Shown in pieces: positions 1 through 5,464 of a DNA stretch of 5,787 nt. The DNA lies in NCBI GenBank assembly GCA_902783355.1, contig CACZQQ010000237.1, forward strand, positions 1 through 5,787, given 5' to 3'. Below the pieces are notes generated by a model. It did not search any database. It was not told where the DNA came from and saw only the letters and a list, made by a program, of their open reading frames with translations. Position 1 is the first letter of the stretch, and each line of letters starts with the position of its first letter. A program made the position numbers and the translations under genes. The stretch is from an uncultured bacterium (GTDB lineage: Bacteria; Verrucomicrobiota; Lentisphaeria; Oligosphaerales; Oligosphaeraceae).

Positions 1-1069
1 ACGATTCGCCCCCGGCGTGAACTGCCTGATCGGACAGAACGGCATGGGCAAGACCAATGTCCTGGAGGCCATCTACTACCTGTCGCTCCTGCGCTCCTTC
101 CGCACCAACAGGAACGACAACCTCATGCAGTTCGGCGCCAGCGCCTTCACCCTCTTCGGCGAAGTGCTGGACGCGCAGGGCGTCCCCACCCGCCTCGGCG
201 TCGTCAACAGCGGCCTCCACGACCACACGGTCTCCCGCCAGCTCCAGCTCAACGGCACGCCCGTCAAGCGCACATCCGAGTTCATCTCGCGCCTCCTGTG
301 CACCGCCTTCATCCCCGAGGACATCGAAGTCATCAAGGGCGCGCCCGCCCTCCGGCGGCGCTTCCTCAACATCGCCCTGTGCACCACGTCGCCCGAATAC
401 CTGAACGCCCTCCAGCGCTTCACGAACGCCCTGCACGCCCGCAACGCCATGCTCAAGCAGCCCGGCAGATATCCGCGCGCCACCGTCACCGCCTACGACC
501 ACATCCTCGTGGAAAGCGGCGTCACGCTGGAACTGCACCGCAGCCAATGCGCCGACGCCCTCAACCGCGCCCTGGAAGGCCTCTCGCAGGATTTCTTCCC
601 CGACGGACGCCGCCTCAACGTCAACTACCTCTCCGGCTGCGGCTTCCTCGCCGGCCCCGTCACGCAGGAGGCGGAGGCGCTCCGGCAGGCCTACCGCGAG
701 ACGCTGGAGCGCAACTACGACAACGACTGCCGCAACGGCGCCACCCGCTACGGCCCCCAGCGCAGCGACCTGGCCTGCCTCATCGACCAGCGCGTCTCCG
801 TCCATTTCGGCTCCGAAGGCGAATGCCGCGTCTACGCCATCGCCCTCAAGCTGGCCCTCCTGGGCCTCCTGCGGGAACGGCGCGGCGACGAGGTCACCAT
901 GATCGTGGACGACGTCATCGGGGAGCTCGACGCCTGCCGGCGGGAGATCTTCCTGCACCGCCTGGCCGCCTCCGGCCAGGTCATCTTCGCGGGAACCGCC
1001 CTGCCGGGGGGCATGGCGCCCCCCGACAAGCTCTTCCATGTGGAACGCGGAAGCATCCGTGAAGCGTAA
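1..1069 (+). CDS. recF: DNA replication and repair protein RecF, 5' end outside window
   Basis: RecF is a cytoplasmic SMC-like ABC ATPase that helps load RecA at single-strand gaps with RecO and RecR. The frame is open from base 2, giving 355 visible residues that begin RFAPGVN just ahead of the Walker A motif GQNGMGKT. Known RecFs have about 15-20 residues before this point, so the true start lies off the left edge; the GTG at 17 is an internal Val codon. Further family marks are FIPEDIEVIKGAP followed by RRRFL, the RN-containing helix (HARNAMLK), GPQRSDL (usually GPHRxDL), and Walker B with D-loop as MIVDDVIGELD. The ABC signature reads GSEGECR where the family normally has S-x-G-Q. The stop is TAA at 1067-1069, six bases before murB, so the two are probably co-transcribed. 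Identity is firm from the combination of Walker A, the EDI/RRR segment and Walker B-ELD. Confidence 0.96.
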   Translation, partial: RFAPGVNCLIGQNGMGKTNVLEAIYYLSLLRSFRTNRNDNLMQFGASAFTLFGEVLDAQGVPTRLGVVNSGLHDHTVSRQLQLNGTPVKRTSEFISRLLCTAFIPEDIEVIKGAPALRRRFLNIALCTTSPEYLNALQRFTNALHARNAMLKQPGRYPRATVTAYDHILVESGVTLELHRSQCADALNRALEGLSQDFFPDGRRLNVNYLSGCGFLAGPVTQEAEALRQAYRETLERNYDNDCRNGATRYGPQRSDLACLIDQRVSVHFGSEGECRVYAIALKLALLGLLRERRGDEVTMIVDDVIGELDACRREIFLHRLAASGQVIFAGTALPGGMAPPDKLFHVERGSIREA

Positions 1070-1075
1070 GCCGCC

Positions 1076-1936
1076 ATGACCATCGCCGCACAAGACACAT
1101 TCTGGCACCGCCTGACCTCCCTCCGCGTCGGCCTCGGCCGCGTCCGCCTCCTCACGCTCTCCACGCAAGAGGAACTGGCCGCCCTGCCCGACGGCATGCC
1201 CTGCCCTCTCGTACTCGGCAACGGCACCAACCTCATCGGCAGCGACGACGACGGCGGCACAGCCCTGCGCCTCGTCGCGCCTGATGGCGCACGGCCTGAA
1301 TTGACAGACGACGGCCTCCTCCGCCTGCCGGCCGCCCTCCCCCTGACGGCCGCCCTGCGGCAGTGTGCCGACATGGGCTGGGGCGGCCTCGCCGCGCTGG
1401 CGGGCATCCCTGGCACGGTCGGCGGCGCCGTCGCCATGAACGCAGGCGCCCTCGGCGTGGAAATCGGCTCCGCCATAGAGGCCCTTGACGGATGGGACCT
1501 CGCGCAACGGCAGCCGTGGCATTGGACGGCGGCCGACGGCGGCTTCGCCTACAGGCGCTCTCCAGTCCCGCCCACCGTCGTCCTCCTCTCATGCGACCTG
1601 CGGCTCATGTCCGTGGAGCCGGCCGCCGAACGCGCCGCCATCGAGGCGGAGCTCCTGCGGCGGCGACAGGCCAACCCGCAGGGCGCCTCCGCCGGCAGCG
1701 TCTTCCAGAACCCTGGCAACGGCCTCCCGCCTGCGGGAAAACTGCTGGACGAATGCGGCTGCAAGGGGCTTTCCGTCGGCAACCTGCAGGTGAGCCCGCT
1801 TCACGCCAACTGGATCATGAACCCCACAGGAAAGCCGGCCGCCGCCGCCCACGCCCGCGAACTCGTCAGCCTCGCGCGCGCGCGCGTACAATATATATAT
1901 AAGATTACCCTACACACCGAATGGCGTTGGGCATGA
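1076..1936 (+). CDS. murB: UDP-N-acetylenolpyruvoylglucosamine reductase MurB
   Basis: MurB is a cytoplasmic FAD enzyme that reduces UDP-GlcNAc-enolpyruvate with NADPH to UDP-MurNAc, the second committed step of peptidoglycan synthesis. The 286-residue protein shows the FAD-binding loop LGNGTNLIGSD (res 47-57, usually LGGGSNLLxxD), then LAALAGIPGTVGGAVAMNAG (105-124) and FAYRRS (157-162), with R160 the likely substrate arginine. SAGSVFQNP (205-213) carries catalytic Ser208 and is followed by GKLLDECGCKG (221-231) and the SPLHANWIMN block (240-249). Near the end, LHTE places the catalytic Glu at 282. Length and the lack of extra insertions resemble type II (S. aureus-like) MurB; the N-terminal TTFxIGG motif is weakened to TSLRVGLG (14-21). 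The protein stops four residues after the catalytic Glu, which is short. The ATG at 1076 has no good Shine-Dalgarno, so translation may depend on coupling to recF six bases upstream. Confidence 0.93.
   Translation: MTIAAQDTFWHRLTSLRVGLGRVRLLTLSTQEELAALPDGMPCPLVLGNGTNLIGSDDDGGTALRLVAPDGARPELTDDGLLRLPAALPLTAALRQCADMGWGGLAALAGIPGTVGGAVAMNAGALGVEIGSAIEALDGWDLAQRQPWHWTAADGGFAYRRSPVPPTVVLLSCDLRLMSVEPAAERAAIEAELLRRRQANPQGASAGSVFQNPGNGLPPAGKLLDECGCKGLSVGNLQVSPLHANWIMNPTGKPAAAAHARELVSLARARVQYIYKITLHTEWRWA
1873..1900. repeat. Alternating (CG)7-TACA-(AT)5 tract inside murB
   Basis: Seven CG dinucleotides (1873-1886) run into TACA (1887-1890) and then five AT dinucleotides (1891-1900). The first 18 bases strictly alternate pyrimidine and purine. 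In frame they encode ARARVQYIY near the MurB C-terminus, just before the catalytic Glu, so the tract is coding. The abrupt change from pure GC to pure AT stands out from its surroundings. Alternating CG is the classical Z-DNA-forming sequence, but any structural role here is inference. Confidence 0.7.
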
Positions 1937-1956
1937 CCAGAGGCGCAGCAGGGGTT

Positions 1957-1972
1957 CGGGGGCGCAGCCCCG
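1957..1972. other. Imperfect stem-loop in first repeat copy
   Basis: The sequence C-GGGGG-C, loop GCA, G-CCCC-G is the counterpart of the perfect hairpin at 2058-2074 but has lost one C, leaving a bulged or shortened stem. It begins 21 bases after the murB stop, a position that suits a 3'-end hairpin for the recF-murB transcript. The following bases (TCGTTTGTAAG) contain only TTT, so it is not a textbook intrinsic terminator. Confidence 0.45.
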
Positions 1973-2057
1973 TCGTTTGTAAGGGCACAGGGGGCAACTG
2001 GACTTTGCCGCGCAGGGGTGCGTGCCGCAGCAGGGGTTCGGGGGCGCCGCAGGGGTT

Positions 2058-2074
2058 CGGGGGCGCAGCCCCCG
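2058..2074. terminator. Perfect 7-bp GC stem-loop, possible bidirectional terminator
   Basis: CGGGGGC (2058-2064) pairs with GCCCCCG (2068-2074) around a GCA loop. It lies 30 bases past the jag stop on the minus strand and about 120 bases past murB on the plus strand. A stem this GC-rich could halt or stabilise either transcript. Neither side has a real T-run (plus side TCGTTTGTAG), so the terminator call is tentative; a REP-like mRNA-end element is the main alternative. Confidence 0.4.
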
Positions 2075-2103
2075 TCGTTTGTAGCTTCCTTCAGAAAACC
2101 GCC

Positions 2104-2625
2104 CTACTTCAGCTTCACGACCACATATTTCATCCGCTCGCCCTTTTCGGGGGCGGGAATGGATTCCGTGACGACGGCCTCGTCTTCCGCCAGGGTGTTG
2201 TGGATGATGCGCCGCTCCGCCGGCATGTAGGGCCCCAGCCGACGCTCCTCCTTCCAATACTTCACTTCCTTGGCGGCGTCGCGCGCGATGCAGGCGAAGC
2301 GCTCCATGGTCTCCTCATCCAGGCGGCCGTGGCGGCGCTCCTCGCCGTTGCGCTCCGCATTGCCCGTGGCATAGCCGTCCACCTCGACGGCCACCCATGG
2401 GGCCTTCTCGTCGGTCCGCCGCAGGATGCGGTTCAGCAGAAGCTCCAGGGACTCCAGGGACTGGCCCTTGTGGCCGATGACGCGTCCGGCCTCCTCGGTC
2501 TTCACGTCCAGCTTGAAAGCACCCTTGTCCTCCGGCACCACCTCGCAGGCCGCCTGCATCCCCAGGCGGTCCATCATCTCCTGCAGCGTCTTGCAGGCCA
2601 GTTCGCTCAGATTCACTTCAGCCAT
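2104..2625 (-). CDS. jag: RNA-binding protein KhpB/Jag (KH and R3H domains)
   Basis: This is a cytoplasmic single-strand nucleic-acid-binding protein of the Jag/KhpB/EloR family, normally encoded directly after yidC and linked in Gram-positives to cell elongation and sRNA binding. The 173-residue product has a type II KH domain with its GxxG loop as GHKG (res 51-54) in AGRVIGHKGQSLESLELLLNR. A C-terminal R3H domain has R138-x3-H142 in AERRIIHNTL and ends KYVVVKLK. The start at 2625 (MAEVNLSE) is preferred over an in-frame ATG at 2679, because GGAGAG lies nine bases upstream and the longer form would begin inside yidC with an unlike, proline-rich sequence. There is no room for the N-terminal Jag_N domain found in many homologues. 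It follows yidC by 25 nt and is the last gene of the operon; mnmE, often next, is absent here. Confidence 0.92.
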   Translation of the reverse strand: MAEVNLSELACKTLQEMMDRLGMQAACEVVPEDKGAFKLDVKTEEAGRVIGHKGQSLESLELLLNRILRRTDEKAPWVAVEVDGYATGNAERNGEERRHGRLDEETMERFACIARDAAKEVKYWKEERRLGPYMPAERRIIHNTLAEDEAVVTESIPAPEKGERMKYVVVKLK

Positions 2626-2650
2626 GGCAGTATCTCTCCAGTGGTTCTTG

Positions 2651-4441
2651 CTATGCGGCGGCGGGCTTCGCGGCGGCATTCCCCTTCTCCCATCGCCTGA
2701 AGAGCAGCATCTGGCCGATGGTGAAGAGGGAGTTCACAGTCATGTAGAGGGTCAGGGCCGCCGGCATCTGGTAGAAGAAGAAGACGAAGACCAGGGACAT
2801 CATGTTCATCATGCGGGCCTGGTTCGGATCGGCCGCCGGCGTCAGCTTCTGCTGCAGGAACATGGTCAGGCCGGTCGTCAGCGCCAGCGGATGGATGGGC
2901 AGGCCGAAGATGGCGTCGGGCATGGAGAGGTCGGCGGCCCACAGGAAGGGCGCGTTGCGGATCTCGATGGCGGCGCGGAAGGTGTTGAACATGGCGAAGA
3001 AGACGGGAATCTGGACCAGCATGGGCAGGCAGCCGCCCATCTGGCTGACGCCGCGCTCCTTGTAGAGCTTCTGCTGCTCGTAGTAGAGGCGCTGCGTATC
3101 CCCCTTGTACTTCTCGCGCAGGGCCTTGATTTCCGGCATGAGGGCGCTCATCTTGCGCATGTCGCGCGTCGACTTCCACGAGAGCGGCAGGAAGAGCAGC
3201 TTGACCGCCAGCGTGATGACGATGATGCCCAGCCCGTAGCCCCACGCGGCGCCCACGAAATTCGCGATGCCGATGAGGCATTCCAGCAGGAAGCGGCAGA
3301 TCCACCCCATCCAGGCGTAGTGGCCGAAGAAGAAGAGGTCCATGCCCATGATGGATTCAATGTTCTGGCCCATGCTCTGGAGGCGGCGGTAGTCCTTGGG
3401 GCCGGCGTAGCCGTCGATGGTCCAGGTGACGCTCTGGCCAGGCGCCAGCGTGATGTTGCCCGGCAGATAGGCCTTCGCATGGAAGCAGCCCGCCGCCGTC
3501 CCCTGCAGCTGCGACGGATCGAAACCCGCGAAGACCGCCGGCTGCCCGTCCTGCTTCAGGTTCCGCAGCGCGAAAAGGAAGTACTTGGAGCCGACCGTCA
3601 GCCAGTTGACGGGAGTCACCCCGTACTGCTGCTGCTTCTCCAGCGTCAGCTTCTTGGTGACGTCCTTCATGGAGAGCATCACCGCCTTGTTCTTCTCGAC
3701 GGCGCCATAGGCGACCGCGCCCGAGACGCCACGCGAGAAGGAGGTGTTCTGCTCGTCGGAGAGGAAGGGCGGCAGCGCGCCGCAGTCCACCGCCAGGCGC
3801 GGCAGCGCGGCGTTGGCGGAACCCAGGTTGGTGACGATCAAGGTGTAGCCGATCTCGTATGAGCGGTCCTGGCCATCGGCGCGTGGCAGGAGACGCCATT
3901 CCTCGCGGAAGCTGAACTGGCGGTTCGCGTCCGTGCGGATGGCGATGACGCTGCTGTCGTCGGACTTCGCCTCCCCGTATTCATAGAGCTGCGGGCTGCC
4001 GGCCGCCTCCAATGAAAGGAAGGGATTCCCGTGGGAGCCCAGAATCTGGCGCTCTCCCTTCCGGGACTCGTTCTTCGTCTGGATGGCATACTGCTCCAGG
4101 CGGACCGCCTTGACGCCCAGCCCCGTCGGATCCACATACGCCACAAACTCCTCCGGCACGGCCAGCTCGACCGGCTCCGCCGGCGGCGCCACCGTCAGGG
4201 CACCCTGCCCTTCCGCCGCAGGCGCGGCCGTCTCGCCCGACGGCGTCGCCGCCGCCTGTGTCTCCTGGCTGGCCACGGGCGGATTCTGGGCGGCCTGGGC
4301 GGCCCGCGCCGCCGCCACCTGGCGCTGGTAGGCCTGCTGCTGGCGCGTGCTGCGGATGAGCATCAATACCAAAAGGATGCCGCAGGCAACGGCACCGATA
4401 ACCGATACGACGTCAAGGCCGCCTTTCTTTTTCTCTTCCAT
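2651..4441 (-). CDS. yidC: Membrane protein insertase YidC
   Basis: YidC inserts and folds inner-membrane proteins, alone or with SecYEG. The 596-residue protein starts with a lysine-rich cytoplasmic stub and a first helix (about res 11-29). An Ala/Pro/Gln-rich linker (about 35-95) follows, then a large periplasmic P1 domain (about 95-350) with family-like VNWLTVGSKYF at 278-288. The conserved insertase core runs from about 375: helix GYGLGIIVITLAVKLLFLPL (401-420), the charged cytoplasmic hairpin MRKMSALMPEIKALREKYKGD (428-448), GVSQMGGCLPMLVQIPVFFAMF (464-485), and last helices over about 512-582. K414 sits where E. coli has groove residue Arg366, keeping the positive charge; lysine there also occurs in Bacteroidota, as I recall. 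The P1 domain marks a diderm host. The start is 17 nt after yidD, with only a weak AGAG ribosome site. The Ala-rich tail is short. Confidence 0.97.
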   Translation of the reverse strand: MEEKKKGGLDVVSVIGAVACGILLVLMLIRSTRQQQAYQRQVAAARAAQAAQNPPVASQETQAAATPSGETAAPAAEGQGALTVAPPAEPVELAVPEEFVAYVDPTGLGVKAVRLEQYAIQTKNESRKGERQILGSHGNPFLSLEAAGSPQLYEYGEAKSDDSSVIAIRTDANRQFSFREEWRLLPRADGQDRSYEIGYTLIVTNLGSANAALPRLAVDCGALPPFLSDEQNTSFSRGVSGAVAYGAVEKNKAVMLSMKDVTKKLTLEKQQQYGVTPVNWLTVGSKYFLFALRNLKQDGQPAVFAGFDPSQLQGTAAGCFHAKAYLPGNITLAPGQSVTWTIDGYAGPKDYRRLQSMGQNIESIMGMDLFFFGHYAWMGWICRFLLECLIGIANFVGAAWGYGLGIIVITLAVKLLFLPLSWKSTRDMRKMSALMPEIKALREKYKGDTQRLYYEQQKLYKERGVSQMGGCLPMLVQIPVFFAMFNTFRAAIEIRNAPFLWAADLSMPDAIFGLPIHPLALTTGLTMFLQQKLTPAADPNQARMMNMMSLVFVFFFYQMPAALTLYMTVNSLFTIGQMLLFRRWEKGNAAAKPAAA

Positions 4442-4458
4442 TTGGAAATGTCTCTGCG

Positions 4459-4710
4459 TTAGGAGCGGGTTTTTCCGGCAGGCCGCCGGGGCGGCAGCGG
4501 GTCATAGAGGCTGCCACGGTAGAAGGGATGGCATTTGAGGATCCGGCGCACGGTCAGCCAGGCGCCGTGCCAGAAGCCGTATTCCAGAAAGGCCTCGCGG
4601 GCATATTGGGAGCACGTCGGCGTGAAGCGGCAGCAGCGGGGCTTGAGCGGGCTCAGGAAGCGACGGTAGCACTCCACCGCGCCCGCCATCAGACGGCCGG
4701 CGCGGCTCAT
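4459..4710 (-). CDS. yidD: Membrane protein insertion efficiency factor YidD
   Basis: YidD is a small, inner-face membrane-associated protein that improves YidC-dependent insertion in E. coli. The 83-residue product shows the full family signature: RFLSPLKPRCCRFTPTCSQY (res 17-36) with the paired cysteines, then EAFLEYGFWHGAWLTVRRIL, KCHPF (59-63) and DPLP (70-73). An amphipathic N-terminal helix would anchor it to the membrane. The start at 4710 overlaps the rnpA stop as ATGA, and GGAGGG lies nine bases upstream, so translational coupling with rnpA is likely. A longer in-frame reading up to 4860 is only the rnpA coding sequence read in another frame. It ends 17 nt before yidC, giving the common order rnpA-yidD-yidC. 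Confidence 0.95.
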   Translation of the reverse strand: MSRAGRLMAGAVECYRRFLSPLKPRCCRFTPTCSQYAREAFLEYGFWHGAWLTVRRILKCHPFYRGSLYDPLPPRRPAGKTRS

Positions 4711-5093
4711 GCCTCCGTGCCCTCCGCAGGCGCCGCCAGCGGAACCCCCAGGCGCTTCAGATGCCCCTCGATCTCCTGCTGCACCTGCGGCTGCAGGGCG
4801 CGCTTGATGCCGCGGCGGGGAATCAGGGAGAGCCAGCACGCCGAGGGCAGGCGCGGCCAAAGGCGGCGCCAGCTTTCGCGGAGGAGACGCCGCGCGCGAT
4901 TGCGCTCCACCGCCAGAAGGGAGAAGCGCCGTGAAATCAAAAAAGCCACCCGACGGGAAGCGTCAGGCGGCGTCTTCAAGGCAACGACAACACACAGGCG
5001 ACCAGCGGAACTGGCGCCGCCCTGGCGAACCGCCTCCAGCTGGAGACGGCTGCGAAGCCGCGCGGAGGCGCCGAAGGCGGAATCCCTCTCCAT
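4707..5093 (-). CDS. rnpA: Ribonuclease P protein component
   Basis: RnpA is the basic protein subunit that binds the catalytic RNase P RNA and promotes removal of 5' leaders from pre-tRNAs. The 128-residue protein has the early RLRSRLQLEAV segment (res 12-22), the strand RVAFLISRRFSLLAVERNRARRLLRESWRRL (48-78) and the RNR signature at 64-66, ending in the arginine-rich helix that contacts RNA. The family's lysine-rich GxxVsKK patch is less conserved here (FLISRRF), and the Ala/Glu tail is slightly long. It starts 28 nt after rpmH, an almost invariant pairing in bacteria. A three-codon frame (ATG CAG GCC TGA, 5104-5093) ends overlapping the rnpA ATG, and no strong Shine-Dalgarno precedes rnpA. 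The start at 5093 is the only ATG that fits before the conserved RLRSR. Confidence 0.93.
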   Translation of the reverse strand: MERDSAFGASARLRSRLQLEAVRQGGASSAGRLCVVVALKTPPDASRRVAFLISRRFSLLAVERNRARRLLRESWRRLWPRLPSACWLSLIPRRGIKRALQPQVQQEIEGHLKRLGVPLAAPAEGTEA

Positions 5094-5121
5094 CAGGCCT
5101 GCATGGTCGCCCGCGGGCCAA

Positions 5122-5256
5122 CTACACGGTCAGGCGCTTGCGGCCGATCTTGCGGCGGTGGGCCAGGATCTTGCGGCCGTCGGCCGTCGACATGCGCTTG
5201 CGGAAACCATGGGTGCGCTTGCGGGGAACACAATGGGGCTGGTAAGTCCGTTTCAT
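5122..5256 (-). CDS. rpmH: 50S ribosomal protein L34 (bL34)
   Basis: bL34 is a tiny, highly basic protein of the large ribosomal subunit. The 44-residue product begins MKRTYQP, continues [11 protein letters not shown] (res 11-21) and [12 protein letters not shown] (25-36), and ends GRKRLTV, matching the family almost throughout and at its usual length. The one departure is residues 8-10, HCV followed by P, where most L34s have SKxK/R. A ribosome site, AGAGG, lies eight bases before the ATG. It is the first gene of the rpmH-rnpA-yidD-yidC-jag operon and is preceded by a leader carrying a putative promoter at about 5349-5376. The TAG stop is at 5124-5122. Confidence 0.97.
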   Translation of the reverse strand: MKRTYQPHCVPRKRTHGFRKRMSTADGRKILAHRRKIGRKRLTV

Positions 5257-5307
5257 AGTTGTATCCTCTTCAGGTTGTTGATGTTATGACTGTCTCAAAA
5301 TGGCCTT

Positions 5308-5326
5308 TCCCCTCCTAGGGAGGGGA
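5308..5326. promoter_or_regulatory. Stem-loop in rpmH leader covering an AGGAGG sequence
   Basis: On the minus strand TCCCCTCC, loop CTA, GGAGGGGA forms a perfect 8-bp stem (5308-5315 with 5319-5326), lying between the putative promoter and the rpmH start. Its 3' arm contains AGGAGGGG, a near-perfect Shine-Dalgarno sequence with no sensible coding frame after it: a TTG about 12 bases on gives only four codons. The true rpmH ribosome site is separate, nearer the ATG. The hairpin is visible in the sequence; a role in stability, attenuation or anti-SD binding is inference. It lacks a T-run, so it does not look like an intrinsic terminator. Confidence 0.45.
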
Positions 5327-5346
5327 GATGAAATCCGAAAGGTCGC

Positions 5347-5376
5347 ATAATATAATCCCATCCATAGGTTTTGCAA
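5347..5376 (-). promoter_or_regulatory. rpmHp: Putative sigma-70-type promoter of the rpmH operon
   Basis: Reading the minus strand, TTGCAA (5376-5371) can serve as a -35 box. It is followed after 16 bases by TATATT (5354-5349), or after 18 bases by TATTAT (5352-5347), as the -10. This is the only AT-rich island in the surrounding GC-rich sequence and would give a leader of roughly 85 nt before rpmH. An exact TATAAT also exists on the plus strand (5351-5356) but lacks a partner -35 and has no gene downstream in that direction. Confidence 0.5.
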
Positions 5377-5408
5377 ACGGGAAGGCCCTCTTGACGCGGG
5401 CGCGACGA

Positions 5409-5445
5409 CGCCCCTTCCGCAGGGCGCATGCGTGCGGAAGGGGCG
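5409..5445. terminator. 13-bp GC-rich hairpin, probable 3'-end or terminator hairpin
   Basis: CGCCCCTTCCGCA (5409-5421) pairs perfectly with TGCGGAAGGGGCG (5433-5445) around an 11-base loop that contains the palindrome CGCATGCG. It starts about 20 bases past the stop of the minus-strand membrane protein gene and upstream of the rpmH promoter. That is the place for a terminator insulating the two units. There is no T-run on either side, so it may be a Rho-independent hairpin of the GC-only kind or an mRNA-stabilising end. Confidence 0.5.
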
Positions 5446-5464
5446 CGGATTCGGAGGACGCCTC

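Larger units (their letters stand above)
1937..2103. repeat. Intergenic GC-rich repeat cluster between convergent murB and jag
   Basis: The unit GCAGGGGTTCGGGGGCGC occurs exactly three times, at 1948-1965, 2030-2047 and 2049-2066; the last two are in tandem with a one-base spacer. A truncated match (GCAGGGGT) lies at 2012-2019. The first and third units continue into AGCCCC(C)GTCGTTTGTA, ending near 1981 and 2083, so two longer copies of about 34-35 nt flank the region and differ by one C. Each long copy can fold into a stem-loop, perfect in the third copy. This resembles repetitive extragenic palindrome-type elements. It lies between two convergent genes, where such hairpins may also end transcription. 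No transposase or promoter is visible. Confidence 0.8.

Noticed and set aside
17..19. GTG at 17 as the recF start
   Set aside because: The frame is open further left and the upstream residues RFAPG match the conserved RecF segment before Walker A, so it is an internal valine.
1937..2103. CRISPR array
   Set aside because: There are only three short GC-rich units with irregular spacing (64, 18 and 19 bases from the first through the truncated copy), no constant-length spacers and no cas genes.
1910..2257. A minus-strand frame translating the repeats as RRG-rich peptide repeats
   Set aside because: The repetitive peptide simply reflects the nucleotide repeats, and the frame overlaps jag in another register.
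1921..2700. A plus-strand open frame through the repeat cluster and jag
   Set aside because: It begins within the murB end, reads the repeats as Gly/Arg-rich sequence and is antisense to jag; there is no ribosome site or motif.
2426..3862. A 478-codon plus-strand open frame opposite jag and yidC
   Set aside because: It is antisense to firmly identified genes, has low-complexity His/Glu/Arg/Leu-rich composition typical of the mirror of GC-rich codons, and shows no family motif.
4711..4860. Extended N-terminus for yidD starting at 4860
   Set aside because: The extra 50 residues are the rnpA coding region in another frame and look unlike any YidD; the ATGA start at 4710 has a good ribosome site.
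4528..5289. A 253-codon plus-strand open frame across yidD, rnpA and rpmH
   Set aside because: It is wholly opposite three recognised genes, with Arg/Ala-rich composition and no domain; it is a GC-rich shadow frame.
5256..5464. Replication origin with DnaA boxes beside rpmH
   Set aside because: I found no TTATNCACA-type boxes or cluster of them; the AT-rich island is short and better explained as a promoter.
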